NCBI GenBank assembly: GCA_037044905.1
Contig: JBAOKB010000048.1
Coordinates: forward strand, 248,001-312,000
Source: Hortaea werneckii
Taxonomy: Eukaryota; Ascomycota; Dothideomycetes; Mycosphaerellales; Teratosphaeriaceae
Direction of reading: 5' to 3'
Length of the DNA: 64,000 nucleotides
Below are positions 44,206 through 54,915 of the stretch, piece after piece (the first letter of the stretch is position 1; every line of letters begins with the position of its first letter). A program made the position numbers and the translations under genes. The notes under the pieces were generated by a model. That model was not told where the DNA came from. It saw only the letters and a program-made list of their open reading frames with translations, and ran no database searches.

Positions 44206-45919
44206 ATGGCCGACGCGAACCCAACTCCCACTTCGCTTCCGCAGGCGCCTCCCGCCCAGGCGGGCTTTGAGAATGGCTCGCAGGGCCAGATGGGGCCACC
44301 GGCCAGATGCCGCTCAACATACAAACCAACAACTTGAGCCAGCTCATCACGTCGATGGGTCCGCAGGCGCAGAGCGCTGGCAATGGGGCTGGAGGGGTCA
44401 TGTCTCCGATGAGTGCTGGTGGCACTGTAAGGCGTGCAGCACCCGAGCCTAACAAGCGGGCGCTGTACGTGGGAGGGCTGGACCCCAGGGTCACCGAAGA
44501 CGTCTTGAAGCAGATTTTCGAGACCACCGGTCACGTGCAAAGTGTCAAGATCATTCCGGACAAGAATGTAAGTTTTGCGTGCGACACACAGGTGACGGGC
44601 GTTAGCGGCAGTCGCACATCTGCACGGTGGCGTTTGCTGATTGGCAGCCCGGCTCAATATCCGCACTTGTACTACAGCAAGCAATTTAGCAGACCGCTGA
44701 CAAACGCGCAGTTCCAGTCAAAAGGCTACAACTACGGCTTCGTGGAGTACGACGACCCGCAATCGGCTGAACGCGCCATGCAGACTCTCAACGGAAGGCG
44801 CGTGCACCAGCAAGAGATCCGCGTCAACTGGGCCTACCAGTCAACCAACCAGTCAAAGGAAGACACCTCCAACCACTTCCACATTTTCGTGGGCGACCTC
44901 TCGAATGAAGTCAACGATGAAGTTCTTCTCCAGGCTTTCTCCGCCTTCGGCAGCGTTTCCGAGGCACGCGTCATGTGGGATATGAAGACAGGACGCTCCC
45001 GCGGCTACGGCTTTGTCGCATTCCGTGACCGTGGCGAAGCCGAGAAGGCCCTTAGCTCCATGGACGGCGAATGGCTTGGTTCTCGCGCCATTCGCTGCAA
45101 CTGGGCCAACCAGAAAGGTCAACCATCTTTCTCCCAGCAGCAAGCTATGGCACAGATGGGTTTGACCCCTACCACTCCCTATGGTCACCACAGCTTCCCG
45201 ACCCAAGGCGCGCAATCATACGAGATGGTTGTGCAGCAGACGCCACAGTGGCAGACTACCTGTTACGTTGGTAACCTCACTCCCTACACCACCCAAAACG
45301 ATCTGGTGCCTTTGTTCCAAAACTTCGGCTATGTCACCGAGACGCGCTTTCACTCGGATCGCGGTTTTGCCTTCGTCAAGATGGATTCCCATGAGAATGC
45401 GGCGATGGCCATCTGTCAGCTTAGCGGTTACAACGTCAACGGGCGACCCCTGAAGTGTAGCTGGGGCAAGGACAGGCCGCCAACTGGGCAATTCGATGGG
45501 TACTCTCCAGCTCAGGGGCCGCAGAGCGGATTCCCACCTACGCCGCAAGCCTTCTTCCCACAGTACGGTCAGGCCAACCCTATGTCGCCTCAAGGTAAGC
45601 CCATCAACCTTAACCCAGTCCATACTACATTGCAATTTGCAACACATATAACCCCTTTCAAGGTCTGCGGCTAACATGAAGCTTTATAGCACAAACTCCA
45701 GGCGGCCAGTTCACGCCCCAGCAGCCCCCTCAAGTCGGCAACTGGCAGCCTCCGTCAATGACGCCCCAGAACATGCACCCCACCGCGGGCTCCTGGCCTT
45801 CGCAGATGCCGCCGCAGAGCGCAGGTGGCTTTGCCTCCCAGACTCCCGGCGGTTTTGGCATGCCCCCTCAAGCCCAGGCTGCTCAGTTCGGTCGTGGATT
45901 CGGCGGTTACCAGGGCTAA
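44206..45919 (+). CDS. Pub1/TIA-1-like triple-RRM RNA-binding protein, frame-broken at 44292-44295
   Basis: A poly(A)/U-rich mRNA-binding protein of nucleus, cytoplasm and stress granules. Exons are 44206-44567, 44712-45594 and 45690-45919, with introns of 144 and 95 nt. RRM1: ALYVGGLDPRVTEDVLKQIF with RNP1 KGYNYGFVEY just after intron 1. RRM2: FHIFVGDLSNEVNDEVLLQA and RGYGFVAF. RRM3: CYVGNLTPYTTQNDLVPLFQ and RGFAFVKM. The Gln/Pro/Gly-rich tail (PGGQFTPQQPP to FGGYQG) is in the last exon. The N-terminus MADANPTPTSLPQAPP runs out of frame at a GGGG run (44292-44295); one more G restores the join to TGQMPLNIQTNNLSQLI, which opens the Pub1-type region. Everything after is intact. Confidence 0.92.
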
Positions 45920-46666
45920 TGTGCTTGTTGCTTAGGTGCTATCAGGACCTACCTAGGCTATGGTACGCTGGGGCCGGGCTTTTGGCCGCGGAATGCTCGA
46001 TGGGCACATGGTCGTAAGGAATCGAATCGGTTCAACGCCTGCTCTTCCTCCGAGCGCCCTGCCCGCTTGCCTGGAAAGAGGGTATGGATGAATTCTACGG
46101 CGAAGGGAGAAGGTGTGGACGAGGATGTTGACTGGTTGGATAGGAAGAGGATTAAGCGTGGGACGATGTGCTAGCTAATCGCCTACTTTTGCCTTGACAT
46201 TGAAGTCAAGTGGGCTTTGCCACATCATCAACTGCGCAGAATTCGGGAAGCATATATCAACTTTGCATGGCGTGGCTGTATTATCCGGTCCTTCCCCTCA
46301 GAATGTATTGGTAAAAAAGTTTGCCCTCATGACTCTACTCCGCTTAGTGTACGCAAGATTGCGACTGCCGTGTCTCGTCAAGTTCTCTTCGGCAACCTTC
46401 TCATGTTTTCGGTGGAATATTCAATCTCTGGAACCTTTTAAGCACACGAGTGATGACTACGCATGTGATGTATGTCATGTTTGTTACAAGCGGGAAAGAT
46501 ACGACTACAATACATACACTCCTGCCCTCTCTCCAGTATCCGCGAGAGCCACACAAGTGACGGAACGAGATGGCACTGGACACCAACCAACGATGGCGTC
46601 CCCTCACAACCCTACACCCATCCGGGATCCTATCAAACCCGCCTCTACAACAACCCATCCACCATC
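45920..46666. other. Intergenic region between convergent Pub1-like and glutamyl-tRNA synthetase genes
   Basis: Contains the 3' ends of both genes. The open frames visible have no similarity. Confidence 0.5.
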
Positions 46667-48839
46667 CTACTCCCCCGAACCCACCAACTTCGCAAACCCC
46701 TCCCAGCCCCTCACACTCCCGCCCTCCGCATCCGCATCCCCTCCCACCACCTCAACCCCAAGCCGACGACACGACTCCCGCCACCCCAGCACCGCCATCA
46801 CGACCCCAATACTCGGGCCCGGCAGGCCATAGGCGAGTTTGAGCCGCAGAAACCTCATCATCGCGTTCTTTGTCTCCTTATCCCCTTCCACCACCGCGTC
46901 GAGCGCGGCATGGATCCGGATAGCGTCGATTTCGAACCAAGGCATCGCACGGCCCTCGGGCTGCTTGCCTTCTAGGAACGCAGTGCGCGCTTCCCCGCTC
47001 GGGTCTGAGGGGGAGATGAGCGAAATCGAAGGTGAGGAATTTCTTGGTCAGGGTTTCGAGGTCCTGACGTGGGATTGTTTTTTCTTTCCCGAACGTCTCC
47101 GGGACGGCGGGGACTTCGGTCGGGTCGAAGTGGAAGAAGTACCGGTTCCGGGTTACGTATTGTGTGGCGTTTTGATAGGCTTTGCTGTCGGCTTGGAGGA
47201 GGTTGTAGCAGTAGAGGTTTAGCCAGGGGGAGGGGTGGCTGAGTCCGTCGAAGGGTCGGCCCAGGAATTTGCTTCGGACCTCGAGATGGTTTTGAATGGT
47301 TGGGTTTTGGTCGGTGTTGGAGACCCTGCGAGCCTCGTTGGACCGGGCTTCGTACTCTGATGCCAGTGATTTCTCGAAGTCTGGGTAAGTCGATGTGACT
47401 TCAGACGCGACGGATTTAGCCACGGTCAGGAGGGTTTCATGACTTTCAGTCTCGCCATTGAGGATTCCTTGGCATAAGCGAGCAACGTGGTGCTTTTGAA
47501 GATACCAAAGTTTTTCCGTGCGCACCATCGTGTTGCCCTTGGTGAACTTCAAGTCGAAATTCTGAATGAGTTCCTTGAGATCCATGACGTCGTCTCTAGT
47601 AGGATTGCTCCATCCTAGTAAGGTCAGGAAGTTCACTAGGGTTTGCGGTAGTACGCCCAGCTCATCGCGCATACTGGTGATGTCGAGCGCAAGATCTGAG
47701 TTTCGTTTGGATAGCTTTGCCTTGTTTTCGTCCACCAAAAGGCCGACGTGCGCGAACGCTGGAGGCTTCCATCCAAAAGCATGGTAGAGGTCGTAATGAA
47801 GCGGTGTACTGGCCATCCATTCCGTGCCGCGAATGACATGAGTGATGTCCATGAGGTGATCGTCTACAACGTTGGCGAAGTGGTATGTCGGAGTGCCGTC
47901 GGACTTGACCAGGATGGTATCGGCGGCATCTATGCCACCGGAATCACCACCTTCCGCGGCAGCTGCAGAGGCTGAAGCAGCGACAGCAGTCGGTGAGCGT
48001 TTTAAGGGTGTGATCTTCCCGTAAATCAGATCAGGATAAACCCTCTTCTTCGCCTCATGCGGCGGTGGAAGCTTGAGGCGCACAGTAAAAGGATCCTTCT
48101 TCTCTGCTTTCTCCTGCGCTTGCTCCAAAGGCAAAGAAGCGCAGTCCTGGTAGCAGCCACTCGTCACATAGGCCGCCGTACCTTGTCCTGCAGTCTGCGG
48201 CGTACAGAAACAACGGTACGCAGCCTCAGAATCGAGAAGCTCCCGTGCATGTTGTTGGTAGATGCCGTTCCGCTCGGATTGCTTATACGGTCCATGAGGC
48301 CCGCCTACAATAGGGCCCTCATCCCATTCCACCCCCGCCCATCGTAAGTCGTCGAGCAAACGTTGCTCAGCTCCAGGGACGAGTCTTTTCTTTGGTCAGC
48401 TGTTAGTTGATACTCGATCCGAAAGCAAAAGGAAGATAGAGAGAAGTACTTGGTCCGTGTCTTCTATTCGAAGTAGAAACTGACCAGCTGTGCGTTTGGC
48501 CAGCAGGTAGCTAAATAAGGCTGTTCTTAAGCCGCCAATGTGAAGGTGGCCAGTTGGAGAAGGCGCAAAGCGAGTTCGCGCTGGACCCTCCGGTAACACT
48601 GGCTTTCGTGAAGGTGCGGCATGACTTCTGGTACTTGATGCGAATGATCTGATGTTCGCCACGCGGTTTGACCTTTGCAGCGGTGATGTCTTGAGGCGAT
48701 TCTGATCTAAACTAACCCCTTTTCTCGCGATTGCAGTGAAGCTTCGCCTGGATGCCTCCAGACTTCGACGCAGACATGACTGGCAGACCCAGCCTTTGCC
48801 TGCCTGTCGATATAATTGTGGTGGTCGTAGGGCAGACAT
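46667..48839 (-). CDS. Mitochondrial glutamyl-tRNA synthetase, frame-broken at 47009-47013
   Basis: Class I synthetase that charges mitochondrial tRNA-Glu. Exon 1 (48450-48839) starts with a Ser/Arg/Ala-rich presequence of about 80 residues and contains the HIGH-region motif RFAPSPTGHLHIGGLRTALF and LLRIEDTDQ. A 60-nt intron (48390-48449) begins GTACTT and ends at an unusual AAAG. Exon 2 continues KRLVPGAEQRLLDDL, then GTEWMASTPLHYDLYHAFGW and the KMSKS-equivalent AKLSKRN. The C-terminal anticodon-binding part reads through KKFLTFDFAHLP. There a CCCCC run (47009-47013) seems one base too long: with four Cs the chain continues SDPSGEARTAFLEGKQPEG and ends at 46667 after MRFLRLKLAYGLPGPSIG and LGWRESCRRLG. 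The start at 48839 is chosen as the first ATG before the presequence. Confidence 0.92.
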
Positions 48840-49108
48840 ATATGCGCATAGATGGAGTTGAAGACGCGGAAGAGCAAGACGTGAAGCTGCACGCCCGTCC
48901 ATTAGCGTCGGCGTTTGGCACGTGCTAACGCCGATAATTCTTGTGTCTGGAGATGCTGTTTGAAGGGAAAGGTAAAGTTTCTGTATCCCATCCTTCTTCC
49001 AACCTCCGTCTCTTTCGCTTGTCCTAATTTTTACATAGCAAACATCGCTGGATTCAAAGTGTCCATCACAATCCAAATTATCATCCAAATTCACCGTCAG
49101 CCTCAAAG
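48840..49108. promoter_or_regulatory. Compact divergent promoter of glutamyl-tRNA synthetase and DnaJ genes
   Basis: 269 bases between two start codons on opposite strands. Both transcripts must start here; pyrimidine-rich sequence lies before the DnaJ start. No clear TATA box is seen. Confidence 0.5.
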
Positions 49109-50474
49109 ATGAGCGCAGACGAACGGGACCTCTACGGTAAGCACTACCGCCCAAGTTTTGACACAACCCCCAGGGTCTATCTCACTAACGCCACCAGAGC
49201 TCCTCAACGTCTCTAAGACCGCCTCCAAGGCCGAGATCAAAAAGGCCTACCATAAAGCTGCGCTTTCCTCCCACCCGGACAAAGTACCGGAAGATCAGCG
49301 CGAGGAAGCCGATGCCACATTCAAATCCATCTCCGAGGCCTACGAGATCCTGAGCGATGACCAGAACCGCGAGCTATACGACCAACATGGCATGGCCGCG
49401 TTCGAGAAAGGCGGAATGGGCGGTGGAGGCTTCGGCGGCGGGATGGATATGGATGACATTCTGAGCCAGATGTTCGGCGGCGGTATGCCCGGGATGGGTG
49501 GCATGGGTGGCATGGGCGGCGGTGGTCCCGGCAGGAGACGGGCCAAGGGCAAGAACGAGATGCAGCAGTACGAGATCAGTCTAGAAGAGTTGTACAAGGG
49601 TAAGACGACGAGGTTTGCCAGCACCAAGGAGCTGATCTGTGAGCACTGCAAGGGCTCAGGAGGCAAGGAGAAGGCGAAGGCGAAGCACTGTGATAGCTGT
49701 AAGGGTCAAGGACGGACGACGAGGTTACGACCGATTGGACCCGGATTGGTGACACAGGAGACGGTTGCTTGCTCGACTTGCGCAGGAAGAGGATCATTCT
49801 ATGCCGACAAGGACAAGTGCAAGAAGTGCAAGGGCGCGCGGACAGTCAAGGGCAAGAAGGTTCTGGAGCTTTACATCCCGCCCGGCAGCCGGGAAGGCGA
49901 GAAAATTGTCCTCAGCGGCGAAGCGGACCAGGATCCCGACGACGAGTCACCAGGCGACATCATCTTCGAGCTGGTGGAGGAAGAACACAAGACGTTCCAG
50001 CGCGCGGGCGCCGACTTGCAAGCCCAGCTCAACATCACCCTCGCCGAAGCCCTGACAGGCTTCAACCGCGTCGTACTCACCCACCTCGACGGCCGAGGCA
50101 TACAACTCCACGTCCAGCAACCGCAGGGCAAGGTCCTGCGACCCGATCAGATCTTGAAGGTCCCCGGCGAGGGCATGCCGCACAAGCGCTCCGACGCCCG
50201 GGGTGACCTGTACCTGACGGTGCAGATTCAGTTCCCGGAGGACGGGTGGCTGAAGGACCAGGCGGCCGTCGACCGCGTGCGTGCCGTCCTGCCCCAGTCC
50301 GAGAAGAAGGAAGCCAAGGCAGGCGAGACGCCCGAGGTGGTCGACGAGGTGGAATTCGAAGAAGTGGATAACCTGGATGGATACGGCGCTGGCTCTGATG
50401 ACCCGCGCGCTGGCGGCGACTGGGAAGACGACGAGAATGATGGGATGGAGGGCGCACAGTGTGCTCAGCAATAA
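49109..50474 (+). CDS. Type I (class A) DnaJ/Hsp40 with C-terminal CaaX, Xdj1/Ydj1-like
   Basis: A co-chaperone that stimulates Hsp70 ATPase and delivers clients. Exons 49109-49136 and 49198-50474 with a 61-nt intron give 434 residues. The J domain carries the HPDK motif (SSHPDKVPEDQ) and YEILSDDQNRELYDQHG. A Gly/Met-rich stretch (GGGFGGGMDMDDILSQMFGG) follows. The zinc-binding region has four CxxCxGx motifs (CEHCKGSG, CDSCKGQG, CSTCAGRG, CKKCKGAR), then two substrate-binding beta domains (VLELYIPPGSREGEKIVL, GDLYLTVQIQFPEDGW). The last four residues are CAQQ, matching a farnesylation CaaX box like that of yeast Ydj1 (CASQ). The acidic C-terminus before it (GDWEDDENDGMEG) fits Xdj1/Ydj1 types. 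Confidence 0.93.
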
Positions 50475-50961
50475 GCTGAAAATGACGACACAAGTTTTGT
50501 GGGGGCGAAGGCTGTAGATGGGAAGAAGAGAGACGCCATTCTCGGCGTTTCCCTCGAGCCTGGCCGAGACGGTCGAAATGGCATAGCGACGGCGCTCGGG
50601 TTTTAGAGGTGAGAACTCTTTATTATTATATACCTGCTTGGATGCAGACGCTGCTTGTAGCAGCACATGACCTGTACACATATTCATTCTTCTCCTACAG
50701 TCTGTCCGCTTTCATTTTTGAGGATATGTATTCCTGGTCTGCTGAACGAAGAACTAGTCTGTGTATTTCAACGTGCTAAGGCCGAGGAAGATGCTCATAA
50801 ACGCGCCTGTCAACCCAGGTGTCTGTATCCACTATCGTACACTACTATTACCACGTCTTCGCGTCGACTCATTCGCGATTCGTGAAGCCAAAAAAAGACG
50901 CTTGAGAGGTCTCTAACATTCCACCAAGACAGCATTTCCTCCAACAAGGCCACTATGTCCC
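50475..50961. other. Intergenic region between convergent DnaJ and SigF-like genes
   Basis: Two 3' ends; no gene seen. Confidence 0.5.
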
Positions 50962-51857
50962 TCAATTCGGTCTCACGACCTGCATACTCCCAAACTGCGT
51001 CTTATCCCCCGCCCCCTCCGACCCAAACCCCATCAACTTCCTCACCTCAGCGTCTGCATCTCTCCCACTAACCCTGACATGCCCCGCAATATCCTCCAAC
51101 GTCTCGGCCGCCGCAGCCTCCTCCTGCCCCGTCCCCGCCTCACCATTCCGCCCACCAAACCCCCGCATCCGCACCTCCTCAATCCGACTCACCGTCTTCA
51201 TCAACCCCGTCTCCGCGCCCGTCGTCCGCCGCTCCGCCCACGCCTGCTCAAGCCGCAGGAAAGGCGCAAAGGTCCAGGCCAGCACGACGCAGAAGAAGGT
51301 CGCCCAGGCGTGCCAGAGACTCACGAGCGTGGAGCCGATGCCCCAGGGCAGGAAGAAGCGCACGAATTGGTCGACTTGGTAGAGGTCGTTTTGGGATTTG
51401 ATGAGATATTTTTTCGAGGTGGGTGAGCGAGTCAGGTGCAGGACGGTGGTGAGGGTTACCGGGGACCGGTGGAAGGGGATGAACCAGATGGCGAAGGTTT
51501 GCGTGATGGTGAGGTAGAGGATCAGGTTGGCTTCGTCGTAGGCTGGATTTGGAGGGGAGAGAATGGGATTAGTGAGGTTGTGTCTTGGATTTGGAGAGGA
51601 AGGGAGGGGTGAGGGGGATGTTATTACTCACCTACGCTGTTGACTTGGAGGTCGATCTTGGGGCTCATGATCTTGTACCATCTGAAGATGCTATGGATCA
51701 ACTTTCTTGAGCCGTTGAAGCTCCATGTTTGACAGAAGGGATGGGTGAAGGAGGCGTCGGGGGTGAAGTATTTATTGATCGTATCTTCTTGTTCTTGGGG
51801 GGAGCCCTGGGTGAGGAGATGCACCACGGGGGTGATTTCTTGGATCGGGTCGTCCAT
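50962..51857 (-). CDS. SigF-like NTF2-like domain membrane protein
   Basis: Exons 51632-51857 and 50962-51542, joined over an 89-nt GTGAGT...CAG intron, give 268 residues from MDDPIQEITPVVHLLTQGSP. An in-frame upstream ATG (51968) would add 37 residues without homology. The N-terminal two-thirds form an NTF2-like fold known in fungi as the SigF-like NTF2-like domain (NKYFTPDASFTHPFCQTW, IFRWYKIMSPKIDLQVNSVA, DEANLILYLTITQTFAIWFI). A hydrophobic segment of about 30 residues (FFLPWGIGSTLVSLWHAWAT onward) is a likely membrane anchor. The C-terminus is charged and Ala-rich. The biochemical role is not known. Confidence 0.8.
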
Positions 51858-52302
51858 GATGTCTTTGTTGCCACCGGATTTGATCAGAGTTGAGGGGCAA
51901 ATTGGATTCTCTAGATGTTGGGCAAAGGCCGTATTGTGACTGTTGCTATCTAATGCAGAATGGGTCAAGAAGGGATCAGGAGGGTTAGAAGAACCGAGTT
52001 ATGTTGGCCAAACCTGATTGAATGGATTGGGTGACGGAGACCCACGTGTGTCAGGAACAGGATGGCGGCGGCTTTCACATGCAAGGCGCACGGAGCCCGT
52101 GTGACATCACATGCAACTTTGGAAACTCAATCTGAAATCGACGCCGCCAGCTCCCGTGTGTGTGCGTGTGCGTGTGCGATGTGGAAATGTTAAGCCTCCC
52201 TCCTGTTCTAGACGTATCAGCCTTCGCATTCCTCTAGTCGATTTTGTCTTTTTCTCTTGGACACTTTCTCCTCTCCAGCTACACCCTAAGCTGGTAACGA
52301 AG
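51858..52302. other. Divergent promoter region, SigF-like protein and flavin monooxygenase
   Basis: Upstream region of two divergent genes, with a GTGTGCGTGTGCG patch near 52157-52176. No exon seen. Confidence 0.5.
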
Positions 52303-54076
52303 ATGGTGCATCATCGCAAGCAGGCCCGCGAGGTCCAACATCAGCAGGAAGAACATGAAGAGCAAACGATGAAGAGCAACAAGATTAAAAAGTCGTACAC
52401 GTCAAGCAACCGCGAACAGACGTACACGGAGCTCCTCCGATCCATAATCACTGCGCTTATCAACAACCCGTTCAAGTTCATCTACCAATGGCTCCAGGTC
52501 CTGCTGGCCATGATCTTCCAGCCTGACCCGCCGGCGCCTCATGAGACCTTGGGCAGACCCAGAGTTGCAATCATTGGAGCTGGACTAACGGTAAGTCGAG
52601 TGGAATGGAAGATCCTAGCAATCAGCCGTAGCGAGCATTACAAGCTGACCAGAATTCAATTTCTAGGGTGTCTCTTCCGCTGCTCATTGTGTCGGCCATG
52701 GTTTCGACGTGCACATCTTCGAAGCCGGCCCACGCTCTCAACTGGGTGGCATTTGGGCCAAGGTGAACAACACCTCTGGCCTCCAGATCCACAGCTTAAT
52801 GTACCGCTTCTTCCCCTCCGTGAACTGGGAGGGCGGATATCCCGACCGTCAACAGATTGTCTCGCAAATCACTAAAGTTTGGAAAACCTACCAACTGGAC
52901 CAGAAGACTAGCTTCGATACAAAAGTGGACAAGGTTTTGAAGGATGACCAGGGCAGATACATAATCAACGACCCTAGCAATGGCCGATTCGAAGGCGTCA
53001 TCGCGGCGGTCGGCACATGTGGCGACCCTAAGACCCCTCACATCGCTGGCCAGGAGAAGTTCAAAGGAGACATCTTCCATTCCTCGGAGCTAGATGGGAA
53101 GCAGGCGAAGGATAAGAAGGTTCTCGTGATCGGCGGAGGCGCTTCTGCTATCGAGGCTCTCGAATTCGTCACGCACGAACAAGCAGAACAAACCTACATT
53201 CTCGCTCGCTCTGAGAAGTGGATCATTCCTCGTAACCCGGTGTAAGTAAAGCCAGCCACCTCTGATGCAAGCAAGATCGAATTCTAACCCTATGTTTCAG
53301 CATCGACATCCTCCTCTCGCTCAACATCTTCGGCGCTGAAACATCCTTCTCCTGGATCCCGGAGAACCTCCTCCGCCTGTTCTTCTACCGCGACCTCGCC
53401 GACCTATCCCCACCCCGCAACTCCAAAGTCGGGCTCTTCACCGAAACCCCCATGGTCAACAACGACGTACTCGAACTCATCCGCGCCGGCAAAGCCAAAT
53501 GGCTGCGCGGCGACATAGAGAAATTCACCCCGGACGGCATCCTCTTCAACCACCGCTCGCAAGGCGTGCCCAAAGGCGGACCCGGCCGGACCGAGGAGCT
53601 CAAGGGCGACATGTGCATCATGGCGACGGGCTTCTCCGGCCCAGCCTCAGCTTCCTACCCCCGACTGCTTCGAGGAGAACTACGAGCCCCCGAACTGGTA
53701 CCTCCAGACCTTCCCACCCGGCCACATGGACATCTGCGCCAACAACTGCACCTACGTCAACGCCATCGGCACCGTCGGCAACTACCATATCGGCATCTAC
53801 ACGCGCTTCCTGCTCATGTTCCTCGTGGACCCGCTGGCGCGGCCTAACGAGTGGCTGATGAAGCTCTGGATCGATTTCACACGGTGGGTCAAGAGCCGGG
53901 CGCCGACGGGGGCGTTTGAGTTCTTCACTTATGCGGAGTTGCTTTACTGGTTCGTTTTTGTGATTGTTATCAACCCGTTTAGGTGGAAGTGGGCGGCTTT
54001 TGTGCTATTTGGGATTGGGGCTGCGTTGCCAAAGAGGATTGTAGAGGAGGAGGAGAAGTTGAGAAATGGATTTTAG
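52303..54076 (+). CDS. Flavin-containing monooxygenase (membrane-associated), two frame breaks
   Basis: An FAD- and NADPH-dependent monooxygenase that oxygenates small N-, S- or carbonyl-containing substrates. Exons are 52303-52590, 52667-53241 and 53301-54076 (introns 76 and 59 nt). After a charged N-terminus and a hydrophobic helix (FIYQWLQVLLAMIFQ) comes the FAD motif VAIIGAGLTGVSSAAH, the FMO-type segment FKGDIFHSSELDGK with the NADPH motif VLVIGGGASAIEA, and MATGFS. In exon 3 two bases are missing, one near 53636 (TCCGG, expected TCCCGG) and one near 53658-53662. With both restored the chain reads FSRPSLSFLP-DCFEENYEPPNWYLQ and on to DICANNCTYVNAIGTVGNYH. The C-terminus has a membrane-like stretch (LLYWFVFVIVI). 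The substrate cannot be inferred. Confidence 0.85.
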
Positions 54077-54915
54077 ACTTGTTCGGTGAGAGAATGGGAG
54101 GCGCACTGGGGTCCTTCTTAGGAGGAGTCTTCCAAGTCGGCGTCCTTCATACACGGTGTTGGATGGGGTAATATCATCGAACGTGTGTAAAAGTATTAGA
54201 GTTCATAGACTTCTGTCATATATCAATGTATCGAGTATACTCGGTGCTTTTAACGCCAGCCTTGATCTACCCCCGAGAACAGGAAAGTCCTTATGTATCT
54301 TCCAGTCGCCTTCTGGAAACCACTTCTGATCTTGGGAAGTCTTGCTGATAGAGAGAATATTCAGATAGAAAAAGAAAAGTTTTATTCTTGAAAAAAGATA
54401 CAAAGTTACATAAGTCAAAACTAACTCTTTAAGAAATCAAAGAAACCCCCTTCTTCTATCCGCAGCCGTAAAAAACACACAGGCAAAAAGATTCAAGAAC
54501 TTTTGTCTCAATAGATCAACGCCGCGTCTGTGGGTATATCCAAGGTCACCTTTCTCCTTCCCCCTGTTTTTTTTTTTTTTTTTTTGTTCTCTCTCTTTTG
54601 GCCCCAATAGTCCCCTCTTTTGCAAAAGAATCGGTTGCAAGCAGTCTCGTAATCAAGCATGTCTGTGTGTCCTGGCTGTTCTCAAGCTCTCAAAAAAGAA
54701 GGATAGGAAAGAAAAAGAAAAACAGTAAAGAGAAAGATCCATCTCCAATCCTGGTATTTTCGTGATACCATCATCGTTGTCGTCGTCGTCGTGTCGTCGC
54801 CGCCGCTGTCGTCGCCATAAAAAAAATGAAAAATGGCATAGATATGTCAACCGGATGTCTCCTCTCTAGATCACCTGGCTCGTCGTCGCTTCGAGCTTTT
54901 GTGTGGGCTTGTCAC
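54077..54915. other. Intergenic region with poly-T and GTC-rich repeats
   Basis: 3' ends of the monooxygenase and the 2EXR gene. Contains a run of 19 T (54567-54585) and an imperfect GTC repeat (54777-54815). No gene seen. Confidence 0.6.
54567..54585 (+). repeat. Poly-T tract (19 bases)
   Basis: Uninterrupted T homopolymer in a T+C-rich, gene-free stretch. Its length is the least reliable call in the window. Confidence 0.8.

Noticed and set aside
46194..46832. 212-codon plus-strand open frame
   Set aside because: Its Pro/Thr-rich end is antisense to the glutamyl-tRNA synthetase C-terminus and the rest resembles nothing.
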